34,267 nucleotides of DNA from an uncultured Caulobacteraceae bacterium (GTDB lineage Bacteria > Pseudomonadota > Alphaproteobacteria > Caulobacterales > Caulobacteraceae), in contig CAIQDO010000360.1 of the NCBI GenBank assembly GCA_903870555.1, positions 1 to 34,267 on the forward strand, read 5' to 3'. The notes under the pieces are model-generated. The model had not been told where the DNA came from and did not search any database. It saw nothing but the letters and a program-made list of their open reading frames with translations. This document shows positions 24,135-32,394 of this stretch, piece by piece. The position numbers were made by a program, and so were the translations under genes. How positions within the stretch are numbered: the first letter of the stretch is position 1; the number at the start of each line of letters is the position of its first letter.

Positions 24135-25268
24135 GTGACCCGAACCCGACCGTGGCGTTTCTGGTCCGCCTTGGCCGCGCTCGCGACGGCCGCCGCCGTC
24201 TGCGCGGGACTCCTGGTGTGGCGGGAAGACATTCTCCAGGCGCTGCTTGATCCGAAGATCCCCTTTGCGGTCTATCGGCCGCCACCGTCCCCCGACTATC
24301 GGTCACCGAACGCCTGGGCGCTGTCGCCGGCCCCGCCGAAGGCGGGAGATCCGCCGGCTGACGTTTTCTTCATTCACCCCACCACATTCGATGGCGGACG
24401 CAACTGGAACGGCGCGATCGACGACCGCGGCGCCGCCCGCGTGCTCCGTACGGTGATGCTGCCCAACTACGCCGGGCCTTTCGCGGGCGTGGGTCGTGTC
24501 TTCGCACCCCATTACCGGCAAGCCAGCCTGTTCACCTCGATGACCCTTTTCGACGACGCCATCGAGGCTCGGGAATTCGCCTATGGCGACGTGCGTCGGG
24601 CCTTTGACGCCTTTCTGGCCCGTTCGCCGACGGACCGGCCGATCATCGTGGTCGGCGTCGAGCAGGGCGGGACGCTGGCGGCGCGGCTGCTGGACGAGGT
24701 GATCGCCAGGGACCCGGCGCTAAGGCGACGGTTCGTGGCGGCCTATCTGATCGAGACCGTGACGCTGCGAACGGAGCCTCGCGGTCTTGGCGCATCGCCG
24801 GGATGCCAGTCGCCGGGGCAGGTGGGTTGCGTGGTGGCGTGGATCTCCGCGTCCTGGCTCGACTTCGCGCAAGTCCATCGGATCCTCACCCGCGGCATCG
24901 TCTGGAACCAAAAGGGCGGGCTTGAGAGCCTCGATGGCCGCACGCCCCTGTGCGTCAATCCGCTGCTTGGCGCCGCCACCGACGCCGTGGCGCCGGTCCG
25001 GCTCAATCGGGGCGCCGCGAACGCCACGGGTCTGGAGTGGGGTGTCAGGCCGGGTTTTCTGGCCAGGCAGGTGTCGGCGCGCTGTGAGAACGGCATTCTT
25101 CGGGTCAGTCGACCGCGATCCGAGTCTCTGCAGCGGACGGGCGGATGGGCCGAGCGTCGACGGGCGGCGCCCTTCAACCTGTTCTGGGCCGATCTGGAGG
25201 CCGACGCCCATCGGCGAACCGCCGCCTGGCTCGCGGCGGATCGCGGCGAGTCTACCCCCCTGCGCTGA
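24135..25268 (+). CDS. DUF3089 family protein, membrane-anchored, nucleophile serine absent
   Basis: DUF3089 proteins have an alpha/beta-hydrolase fold with a GxSxG-type nucleophile elbow; substrates are not known. The 377-residue product starts with GTG and has an N-terminal anchor or signal (WSALAALATAAAVCAGLLVW). DVFFIHPTTFDGGRNWN and VFAPHYRQASLFT are family signatures, and the C-terminal FNLFWADLEADAHRRTAAW is also typical. At the elbow, PIIVVGVEQGGTLAARLL has glutamate where GHSQG would place serine, so normal serine hydrolysis is doubtful. It follows hldD by 18 bases, so it may share that transcript. Its 3' end overlaps the recG 3' end by 17 bases. Confidence 0.8.
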   Translation: MTRTRPWRFWSALAALATAAAVCAGLLVWREDILQALLDPKIPFAVYRPPPSPDYRSPNAWALSPAPPKAGDPPADVFFIHPTTFDGGRNWNGAIDDRGAARVLRTVMLPNYAGPFAGVGRVFAPHYRQASLFTSMTLFDDAIEAREFAYGDVRRAFDAFLARSPTDRPIIVVGVEQGGTLAARLLDEVIARDPALRRRFVAAYLIETVTLRTEPRGLGASPGCQSPGQVGCVVAWISASWLDFAQVHRILTRGIVWNQKGGLESLDGRTPLCVNPLLGAATDAVAPVRLNRGAANATGLEWGVRPGFLARQVSARCENGILRVSRPRSESLQRTGGWAERRRAAPFNLFWADLEADAHRRTAAWLAADRGESTPLR

Positions 25269-27333
25269 GCGGTCCGTCGGCCCGCCAGTCGAACAGTTCC
25301 CTGAGCGCGCGCAGGGCCTGGCCTCGGGGCGAGGCGAGATCAGGATCGCGCGACAACACCAGCCGGGCGTCGTCCGCGGCGACGGCGATCAGGTCCTTGT
25401 GAGCCACGGGGTCGGCCAGCCGGTAGGCGGGAAAGCCGCTCTGGGCGAGGCCGAGCGGATCGCCGCCGCCGCGGAGTTCCAGGTCCCGCTCGGCGATCAG
25501 AAAGCCGTCATCGGTCTGGCGGAGGATGTCGAGTCGACGCGTCGCGGTCTCGGACAGAGGCGGGTCGTAGAGGAGCACGCAGCTGCTTGCCGCCGCGCCC
25601 CGCCCGACGCGACCCCGCAGCTGATGGAGTTGGGCGAGGCCGAAGCGTTCGGCCTGTTCGATCACCATGATCGAGGCCTTGGGCACGTCGACCCCGACCT
25701 CGACCACCGTCGTGGCCACCAGCACCGCCAGCTCGCCCTGGACAAAGCGGGTCATCACCGCGTCCTTCTCGGCGGCGCTCAGGCGTCCGTGCACCAGGCC
25801 GACCTGATCGCCGAGGATCGCCGACAGCGCCGCGTGGCGCGCCTCGGCCGCAGCGAGGTCGAGCAGCTCGGACTCGGCCACTAGCGGACAGATCCAGAAC
25901 GCCTGCGCCCCCTGGATCACCGCCTGGCGTAGACGGTCCACCACCTCGTCCAGCCTGTGCATCGGCGCGGCGCGAGTGGCCACCGGCGTGCGGCCTGGCG
26001 GCTTCTCGTTGAGGTGAGAGACGTCCAGGTCGCCGTAGAGGGTCAGCTCCAGGGTCCGCGGGATCGGCGTCGCCGACATGGCCAGCAGATGCGCCGACTC
26101 GCCCTTGGCCCGCAGCCGGGCCCGCTCCGAGACGCCGAAACGATGCTGCTCGTCGATCACGGTCAGGGCCAGGTCGTTGAAGGCGACGTCGTCCTGGAAA
26201 AGGGCGTGGGTGCCCACGGCCACGGCCGCGGCGCCCGAGCGCAGGTCGGCGAGTCGGTCTTCCCTTGCGGCGCCCTTGTTGCGGCCGGTCAGCAGGACCG
26301 TCTCGACGCCCTGGGCGGCGAGGGGCCCTCGCAGGGTCTCGAAATGCTGGCGGGCCAGGATTTCGGTCGGCGCCATCAGCACCGATTGCCGGCCGGAGGC
26401 GGCGACCTCGACCATCGCCAGCAGGGCCACGACGGTCTTGCCGGAGCCGACGTCGCCCTGCAGGAGCCGGGTCATGCGGCGCCCCGAGGCGAGGTCGCGG
26501 CGGATTTCGCCCAGCGCCTGGGACTGGGCGCCGGTCAGGTGGAAGGGCAGGGCGGCTTCGGCGGCCTTGGCCGCCTCGCTGGCGGCAATGACCGGCGCCG
26601 CGTGGCTGCGGCGGACGCCCTTGCGTTCGGCCAGGGCAAGCTGGTGGGCGAGCAGTTCGTCATAGGCCAGCCGTCGCCGCCATGGCGTCTGCGGGGACAG
26701 ATCGCCCTCGCCTGACGGGGCGTGCAGCCGTTCCAGCGCCTCGCGCCACCCCGGCCAGCCTTCGCGGGCGCGCCAGGCCGGGTCCAGCCACTCGGGCAAC
26801 TCCGGCGCCCGCGTCATGGCTGTCAGCACGAGCCGTCGGACGCTGCGTGGCGGCAGGCCGGCGGTGGCCGGATAGACCGGCTCGATCTCGGGGATGTCCC
26901 CGGCTCGTTCCGGCGCGACGATGTAGTCGGGATGGACCATCTGCGGAACGCCGTCCGGCCGGTCCCTTTCGAGTCTGCCGCTGATCAGGCGGGTCGCGCC
27001 GACCGGATTGCGCTCCTCGAGGTGGGGGCCGACCCCCTTGAAATAGACGATGTTGACCGCGCCGCTGTCGTCCATGGCGCGAATCTTCCAGGGTTGGCCC
27101 GGCCGGGACGAACGCTGGTGGCCTTCGATCATCACCGCGAGGGTGTGGATTTCGCCATCGACGGCGTCGGCGACGCGCGCCGGCCGGCGCAGGATCACGC
27201 CCTGGGGCGCCAGGAAGATCACGTCGCGCACGCGCGAGCCCGCGAGCCGCTCAAGCAAAGGCGCCACGCGATCGCCCACGCCCTTCAGCGTCGTGATCGG
27301 GCTGAACAGGGGGAAGAGAATCTCGGGGCGCAT
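25252..27333 (-). CDS. recG: ATP-dependent DNA helicase RecG
   Basis: RecG is a double-strand DNA translocase that reverses stalled forks and processes recombination intermediates. The 693-residue product from ATG 27333 starts MRPEILFPLFSPITTLKGVG, the usual wedge-domain start. Motif I is LLQGDVGSGKTVVALLAM, motif II is VIDEQHRFG, motif III is MSATPIPRTLELT. Motifs V and VI are in VATTVVEVGVDVPKASIMVIEQAERFGLAQLHQLRGRVGRG. The RecG C-terminus is present ([27 protein letters not shown]). The track extends to 28023, but that covers DUF3297 and sdhE on the other strand. Convergent overlap with the DUF3089 gene is 17 bases. Confidence 0.96.
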   Translation of the reverse strand: MRPEILFPLFSPITTLKGVGDRVAPLLERLAGSRVRDVIFLAPQGVILRRPARVADAVDGEIHTLAVMIEGHQRSSRPGQPWKIRAMDDSGAVNIVYFKGVGPHLEERNPVGATRLISGRLERDRPDGVPQMVHPDYIVAPERAGDIPEIEPVYPATAGLPPRSVRRLVLTAMTRAPELPEWLDPAWRAREGWPGWREALERLHAPSGEGDLSPQTPWRRRLAYDELLAHQLALAERKGVRRSHAAPVIAASEAAKAAEAALPFHLTGAQSQALGEIRRDLASGRRMTRLLQGDVGSGKTVVALLAMVEVAASGRQSVLMAPTEILARQHFETLRGPLAAQGVETVLLTGRNKGAAREDRLADLRSGAAAVAVGTHALFQDDVAFNDLALTVIDEQHRFGVSERARLRAKGESAHLLAMSATPIPRTLELTLYGDLDVSHLNEKPPGRTPVATRAAPMHRLDEVVDRLRQAVIQGAQAFWICPLVAESELLDLAAAEARHAALSAILGDQVGLVHGRLSAAEKDAVMTRFVQGELAVLVATTVVEVGVDVPKASIMVIEQAERFGLAQLHQLRGRVGRGAAASSCVLLYDPPLSETATRRLDILRQTDDGFLIAERDLELRGGGDPLGLAQSGFPAYRLADPVAHKDLIAVAADDARLVLSRDPDLASPRGQALRALRELFDWRADGPLSAGG

Positions 27334-27462
27334 CGCGTCACCATACCGCAACCCGGACCTCGGCGCGCGTCCGGCTGGACCGCGAAGGGATGGACCGGAA
27401 GGGCCGGCCTCTGTATCAGACGGGCCGGTTGTTTTTCTCGAACGCGCGGATGGTCTTCCTCC

Positions 27463-27708
27463 ATGAGCGACACCCTTCCCGACAGGCTGGCGATCGATCC
27501 GGCCAGCCCTTTCCACGACGCAGACCTGCTGGCGCGTGGCGTGGGCGTCCGTTTCAAGGGTGTGGATAAGACCAATGTCGACGAATACTGCGTCAGCGAG
27601 GGCTGGGTGCGCCTCACCGTCGGCACGACCGTGAACCGGCACGGCAAGCCGATGACCGTGAAGCTGAATGGTCCGGTCGAGCCCTATCTCCGCGACGCGG
27701 ACGACTGA
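27463..27708 (+). CDS. DUF3297 family protein
   Basis: This is a short protein (81 residues) of unknown function, recognised by ASPFHDADLLARGVGVRFKGVDKTNVDEYCVSEGWVRL and the C-terminal RHGKPMTVKLNGPVEPYL. The family is typical of proteobacteria and small throughout its length. It has no signal peptide or membrane segment, so it is presumably cytosolic. The ATG at 27463 is the first sensible start; the ORF-track start at 26722 is a shadow of recG. It is divergent from recG (129 bases) and followed directly by sdhE, with which it is probably cotranscribed. Confidence 0.85.
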   Translation: MSDTLPDRLAIDPASPFHDADLLARGVGVRFKGVDKTNVDEYCVSEGWVRLTVGTTVNRHGKPMTVKLNGPVEPYLRDADD

Positions 27709-27723
27709 TTGTCGCCGCGCCTG

Positions 27724-27999
27724 ATGGATGAGACCCGCCTGAACAAAATTCGGTTCCGCGCCTGGCGTCGCGGGTTTCGGGAGGCGGACCTGATTCTGGG
27801 TCCGTTCGTGGACGCTCACGCCGCGACGATGACCGCCGATCAACTCGATCGACTCGAGGCGCTGATGGACCAGTCCGACCACGATATCTTCGGCTGGATC
27901 ATGGGGGCTCTGCCGGTCCCCGAAGCGTTCGACGATGATATTCTCGCGCGGCTGCGGGCCTTCCGGCCCGTCGGGTCTCCGCCCGCCGACGTCGCCTAG
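27724..27999 (+). CDS. sdhE: Succinate dehydrogenase flavinylation factor SdhE
   Basis: SdhE helps attach FAD covalently to the flavoprotein subunit SdhA. From ATG 27724 the product is 91 residues (MDETRLNKIRFRAWRRGFREADLILGPFV), with the family's RGxxE motif as RGFRE. The helical remainder, with LDRLEALMDQSDHDIFGWIMG, matches the family. A TTG at 27709, directly after the DUF3297 stop, would add five residues; the ATG agrees better with relatives. No sdh genes are in the window. The position between recG and mfd recurs in alphaproteobacteria, as I recall. Confidence 0.9.
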   Translation: MDETRLNKIRFRAWRRGFREADLILGPFVDAHAATMTADQLDRLEALMDQSDHDIFGWIMGALPVPEAFDDDILARLRAFRPVGSPPADVA

Positions 28000-28014
28000 G
28001 CCGAGGTTCCGATC

Positions 28015-31000
28015 CTGTCTCAACCCTTCGACATCAAGACCCTGGCGGGCGATCCCGGACCCCTGACGCTCTCGGGGGCGCCCGAAGGGTTCGACGCCCT
28101 GGTGATGGCCGACATCATGCGGCTGCGCGGCGGCCTCGGCGTTTTCGTGGCCCGGGACGGTTCACGCGCTTCGGCCTTCGCCGACGCCCTCACATTCTTC
28201 GCGCCCGAACTTGAAATCATTCACTTCCCGGCCTGGGACTGCCTGCCCTACGACCGCGTCGGGCCGTCGGCCGGCGTGGCCGCCCTGCGCATGGCCACCC
28301 TGACCCGGCTGGCCCGTGGCCTGGATCCGAAAAAGCCGTGCCTTCTGCTGACGACCGCCCCGGCCCTGATGCAGCGCGTCCCGCCCCGGCAGGCCGTCAG
28401 CGCCGCCGGCTACGCCGCCACCGTCGGCAACAGCGTCGATGTCGCCGATCTTGAACGCTACTTCGCCGTCAACGGCTACCAGCGCGCCTCGACGGTGTCG
28501 GAGCGCGGAGAGTTCGCCGTGCGCGGCGGCGTCATCGATGTCTTCCCACCGGCGGCGGACGAGCCGGTCCGGTTGGATCTGTTCGGCGAAACGCTCGAAT
28601 CGATTCGCGCCTTCGACCGCGAGACCCAGCGCTCGACCAAACAGCTCAAGGCCGTCGACCTGCGTCCGGTCAGCGAGACCCTGCTCGACGCCAGCGCGAT
28701 CGCCCGTTTCCGGTCGGGCTATCTGGCCGCCTTCGGCGCCCCCGGCGACGACCCGCTCTACGCCACCGTCAGCGAGGGCGGCCGGCGCGCGGGAATGGAG
28801 CACTGGCTGCCCCTGTTCTACGAGACCCTTGAGACCCTGTTCGACTATCTCCCGCCGACCGTGCTGATCGCCCTGGACCACCTGGCCGTGGAGGCCCGCG
28901 ACGAGCGGCTCGCCGTTATCGCCGACGCCTTCGAAGCGCGCGAACAGGCGGAGCGGAAGGTCCACTACCGCGCCCTGCCGCCCGGCGCGCTCTATCTCAC
29001 ATCCCAGGAGTGGGACGGACGGATCGCCATGCGGCCGAGCCGGCAGTTCAACCACTTCCGCGCGGAACCGGCGGCCGGCGTCATCGACCTTGGCGCCAAG
29101 CTCGGCCGCTCCTTCGCCGCCGAGCGAGCGCAGGACAGCGTCAATCTTTTCGAGGCCACGGCCGACCACGCCCGGCGGCTGGCAGCGGCCGGCAAGCGGG
29201 TGCTGTTCGCCTCCTGGTCCGACGGATCGTCGGATCGCCTCGGCTCGATGCTGGCCGATCACGGTCTGAAGGGCGTCTCCCTGGCGCCCTATTGGCAGGC
29301 GGCCAAGGCCGCCGACCCGAAGAAACCGCAGCGCTGCGTCCTGCCGCTGGAGACCGGCTTCGAGACCGACAGCCTGGCGGTGATCTCCGAGACCGATATC
29401 CTCGGCGACCGGCTGGCCAGGCCGCGCCGCAAGCGCCGCGCCTCCAACTTCCTGGCCGAAGCCTCCGCCTTGTCGCCGGGCGATCTGGTGGTTCACGTCG
29501 ATCATGGCATCGGCCGTTACGAGGGTCTTAAGACCCTTGAGGTGATGGAGGCGCCGCACGACTGCCTCGAACTGCACTATTCGGCCGAATCGAAACTCTA
29601 CCTTCCGGTCGAAAATATCGATCTGCTGACGCGCTACGGCGCGGAAGGCGAGGGCGTCCAACTCGACCGATTGGGCGGCGCCGCCTGGCAGTCGCGCAAG
29701 GCCAAGGCCAAGGAACGGCTGCGCGAGATGGCGGAGGGTCTGATCGCCATCGCCGCGGCGCGCGCCACCAAGAGCGTCGAGGAAGTCGATCCGCCCCACG
29801 GCCTGTTCGACGAGTTCTGCGCCCGGTTCCCCTATGATGAGACCGACGACCAGCTCAACGCCATCCACGACGTCCTGACCGATCTCGCGTCGGGCCGGCC
29901 GATGGACCGCCTGATCTGCGGCGACGTCGGCTTCGGCAAGACCGAGGTGGCGCTGCGAGCCGCCTTCGTAATGGCCATGAGTGGCCGTCAGGTGGCCCTC
30001 GTCTGTCCCACAACCCTCCTGGCGCGACAGCACTATTCGACCTTCACCAAGCGCTTCCAGGGCTGGCCGGTCCGGATCAGCCGGCTGTCGCGGCTGGTGC
30101 CGACGGCCGAGGCCAACGACACCCGCGCAGGCCTGGCCAAGGGCGAGATCGAGATCGTCATCGGCACCCACGCGGTGCTGTCGAAGCAGGTCTCGTTCAA
30201 GGATCTCGGCCTGGTCATCGTTGATGAGGAGCAGCACTTTGGGGTCAAGGCCAAGGAGGCGCTGAAGGCGCTTCGGGCCGAGGTCCATGTGATGACCCTC
30301 ACCGCCACGCCGATCCCGCGCACCCTGCAGATGGCGCTGTCTGGCATTCGCGAACTGTCGATCATCGCCACCCCGCCGGTCGACCGATTGGCCGTGCGCA
30401 CCTACGTCACCCCCTGGGATCCGGTGTCGATCCGCGAGGCGCTGCTGCGGGAAAAATACCGCGGTGGCCAGGCCTACTACGTGGCGCCACGCCTGAAGGA
30501 CCTGCCGTTTCTGGAAAAATTTCTCACCGAACAGGTGCCGGAGGTCAAATACGTGGTCGGCCACGGTCAGCTGTCGCCGACCCAGCTCGAGGACGTGATG
30601 AGCGCGTTCTACGAGGGCCGCTATGATGTGTTGCTCTCGACCACCATCGTCGAGTCGGGCCTCGACGTTCCGACCGCAAACACCCTCATCGTCCACCGCG
30701 CCGACATGTTCGGCCTGTCGCAGCTCTACCAACTCCGGGGCCGGGTCGGTCGCGCCAAGGCCCGGGCCTATGCCTATCTGACCACGCCGTTCGAACGCCA
30801 GATTACGGCTCAGGCCGAACGCCGGCTTCACGTGCTTCAGTCGCTCGACAGCCTGGGCGCCGGCTTCCAGCTGGCCAGCCATGACCTCGACATTCGCGGC
30901 GGCGGCAATCTGCTTGGCGATGAACAGTCCGGTCACATCCGCGAGATCGGCGTTGAATTGTATCAACAAATGCTTGAGGACGCGGTGGCCGAACTCAAGT

Positions 31001-31638
31001 CGAAGCCGACCGCCGACGGCGCCGCGGATCCGTCGCTCGACCGCGGTTGGTCGCCCCAGATCAACACGGGCGCAGCTGTACTCATTCCCGAAGCCTATGT
31101 GCCGGACCTCAATGTCCGCCTCGCGCTCTATCGCCGCCTGTCGGAAGCCGAGCGCGCCGATGACCGGGAGGCTCTTGCCGCTGAGCTGATCGACCGTTTC
31201 GGTCCCCTGCCGGATGAGGCGGACCACCTGCTCAAGGTCGTGGCGATCAAAGGCCTCTGTCGGGAAGCCAATGTCTCCAAGATCGACGTCGGTCCCAAGG
31301 GCGCCGTGGTCAGCTTCCGCGCCGACCATTTCGCCCATCCGGTGGGCCTGGTGGCCTTCGTCCAGAAGAACATGGCCGTGTGGCGCCTGCGGCCCGATCA
31401 GAAGGTCGTGATCAAGGGCGAATGGGAGACCCCGGGCCAACGTCTCGCGGCGGCCGAGAAGATCCTGAAAGAATTGGCGAATCTCGCCAAGGGGCCGGCC
31501 GCCGCGCCGCAGCTGTTTCCCTGGATCGCACCGGCGCCCCCCCCGCCGCCGCCGCCGCCAAAACGCGTCGTGGTCAAGCCGCGCCCGGGCGTCGGCTTCA
31601 GGTCCGGGCCCCGTCCGCCATTCAACCGAGGTCGATAG
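28015..31638 (+). CDS. mfd: Transcription-repair coupling factor
   Basis: Mfd removes RNA polymerase stalled at lesions and recruits UvrA. The product from CTG 28015 is 1207 residues. UvrB-like domains occupy the N-terminal 400 residues, with the RNA-polymerase-interaction region GDLVVHVDHGIGRYEGL following. The helicase motifs are RLICGDVGFGKTEVALRAAF, VIVDEEQHFGVKAKE, TLTATPIPRTLQMAL and QLYQLRGRVGRAKARAYAY. A TRCF C-terminal domain and a proline-rich tail (eight consecutive prolines) end it. The ORF track starts at GTG 28102, but 29 upstream codons (SQPFDIKTLAGDPGPLTLSGAPEGFDAL) look like the Mfd N-terminus and have no ATG, GTG or TTG. GAGG lies about 9 bases before the CTG. Confidence 0.93.
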   Translation: MSQPFDIKTLAGDPGPLTLSGAPEGFDALVMADIMRLRGGLGVFVARDGSRASAFADALTFFAPELEIIHFPAWDCLPYDRVGPSAGVAALRMATLTRLARGLDPKKPCLLLTTAPALMQRVPPRQAVSAAGYAATVGNSVDVADLERYFAVNGYQRASTVSERGEFAVRGGVIDVFPPAADEPVRLDLFGETLESIRAFDRETQRSTKQLKAVDLRPVSETLLDASAIARFRSGYLAAFGAPGDDPLYATVSEGGRRAGMEHWLPLFYETLETLFDYLPPTVLIALDHLAVEARDERLAVIADAFEAREQAERKVHYRALPPGALYLTSQEWDGRIAMRPSRQFNHFRAEPAAGVIDLGAKLGRSFAAERAQDSVNLFEATADHARRLAAAGKRVLFASWSDGSSDRLGSMLADHGLKGVSLAPYWQAAKAADPKKPQRCVLPLETGFETDSLAVISETDILGDRLARPRRKRRASNFLAEASALSPGDLVVHVDHGIGRYEGLKTLEVMEAPHDCLELHYSAESKLYLPVENIDLLTRYGAEGEGVQLDRLGGAAWQSRKAKAKERLREMAEGLIAIAAARATKSVEEVDPPHGLFDEFCARFPYDETDDQLNAIHDVLTDLASGRPMDRLICGDVGFGKTEVALRAAFVMAMSGRQVALVCPTTLLARQHYSTFTKRFQGWPVRISRLSRLVPTAEANDTRAGLAKGEIEIVIGTHAVLSKQVSFKDLGLVIVDEEQHFGVKAKEALKALRAEVHVMTLTATPIPRTLQMALSGIRELSIIATPPVDRLAVRTYVTPWDPVSIREALLREKYRGGQAYYVAPRLKDLPFLEKFLTEQVPEVKYVVGHGQLSPTQLEDVMSAFYEGRYDVLLSTTIVESGLDVPTANTLIVHRADMFGLSQLYQLRGRVGRAKARAYAYLTTPFERQITAQAERRLHVLQSLDSLGAGFQLASHDLDIRGGGNLLGDEQSGHIREIGVELYQQMLEDAVAELKSKPTADGAADPSLDRGWSPQINTGAAVLIPEAYVPDLNVRLALYRRLSEAERADDREALAAELIDRFGPLPDEADHLLKVVAIKGLCREANVSKIDVGPKGAVVSFRADHFAHPVGLVAFVQKNMAVWRLRPDQKVVIKGEWETPGQRLAAAEKILKELANLAKGPAAAPQLFPWIAPAPPPPPPPPKRVVVKPRPGVGFRSGPRPPFNRGR

Positions 31639-31644
31639 CGCCCC

Positions 31645-32214
31645 TCAGGTGACAAGAGGCGGCTGAGCGCCGACCGGAGTCCTGGCCGCCTTGGCGGCGC
31701 GGGCCTCATCAAGCAGCCGCCGCGCCCTGAGCCACATTTCGAGGCTCTGGGTGACCACCATGGCGCCGATCAGCAGGATCAGGGCGTCGGTCACAGTCGC
31801 CGCGGGCACGCCGAGCGACGATCGGGTCTCAAGGGCGAGTCCGCGCAGGGCCATGCGAAGTCCCAGGATGCCGACGATCAGGATCATGCCGACGGGCGAA
31901 GCCCGCGAGGTGATGGCGTGGGTGTCGGGCTCAACCTCGATTCGCATCAATCGGCCGCGCTGCCAGCCGAGGCCCGCGCCGAGGGCGAGAGCGAGGGCGA
32001 AGATCGACAGGCTGACAACATCCGAAGGCACGTGCGACGCCCAAATGGTGGCGCCGATGATCAGGCCAAACAGGATCGGCCGGATCCATAGCAGCTCGAT
32101 TCTCAGCTTGCGCGGCTTTTGGTTGCGCAACATCACCACGACCAAGGCGATCCCGACGGCGATCACCGAGCCCCAAATCTGCCCCCCGCCCGCGACTGGA
32201 AGATCCTGGTTCAT
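31645..32214 (-). CDS. CcdC-like (DUF1453) membrane protein
   Basis: The 189-residue product has about five hydrophobic segments: WGSVIAVGIALVVVML, PILFGLIIGATIWA, VVSLSIFALALALGAGLGW, VGMILIVGILGLRMAL and VTDALILLIGAMVVTQSL. A basic cytosolic loop (QRGRLMRIEVEPDTHAITSRASP) between the third and fourth matches the CcdC/DUF1453 family. CcdC of Bacillus is linked to cytochrome c biogenesis, but function in proteobacteria is not established, so I give none. The tail is Ala/Arg-rich. It converges on mfd with 6 bases between stops and diverges from the CoA transferase. Confidence 0.7.
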   Translation of the reverse strand: MNQDLPVAGGGQIWGSVIAVGIALVVVMLRNQKPRKLRIELLWIRPILFGLIIGATIWASHVPSDVVSLSIFALALALGAGLGWQRGRLMRIEVEPDTHAITSRASPVGMILIVGILGLRMALRGLALETRSSLGVPAATVTDALILLIGAMVVTQSLEMWLRARRLLDEARAAKAARTPVGAQPPLVT

Positions 32215-32394
32215 CTCGGCCTGTCCCCCAAAGCCCTCGAAGTTGACCGACAGTAACGTCCATCCAACGTAACGGAAAGGCGAACGGCGCTTGCCTGACC
32301 GAGGGGCAGGGGCTGTGATAGGGAGGCATCAAGGTCGCCGGAACGCCGGCGCCGCAGACGCCGTCGAACCGGCGCCCATAGAGGAAACAAGATC

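Noticed and set aside
25252-28023. 923-residue form of RecG
   Set aside because: The extra 230 residues are antisense to DUF3297 and sdhE; the product from 27333 has the standard length and N-terminus.
28162-31440. 1092-residue ORF antisense to mfd
   Set aside because: It mirrors mfd codons, has no domain character, and is expected in high-GC DNA.
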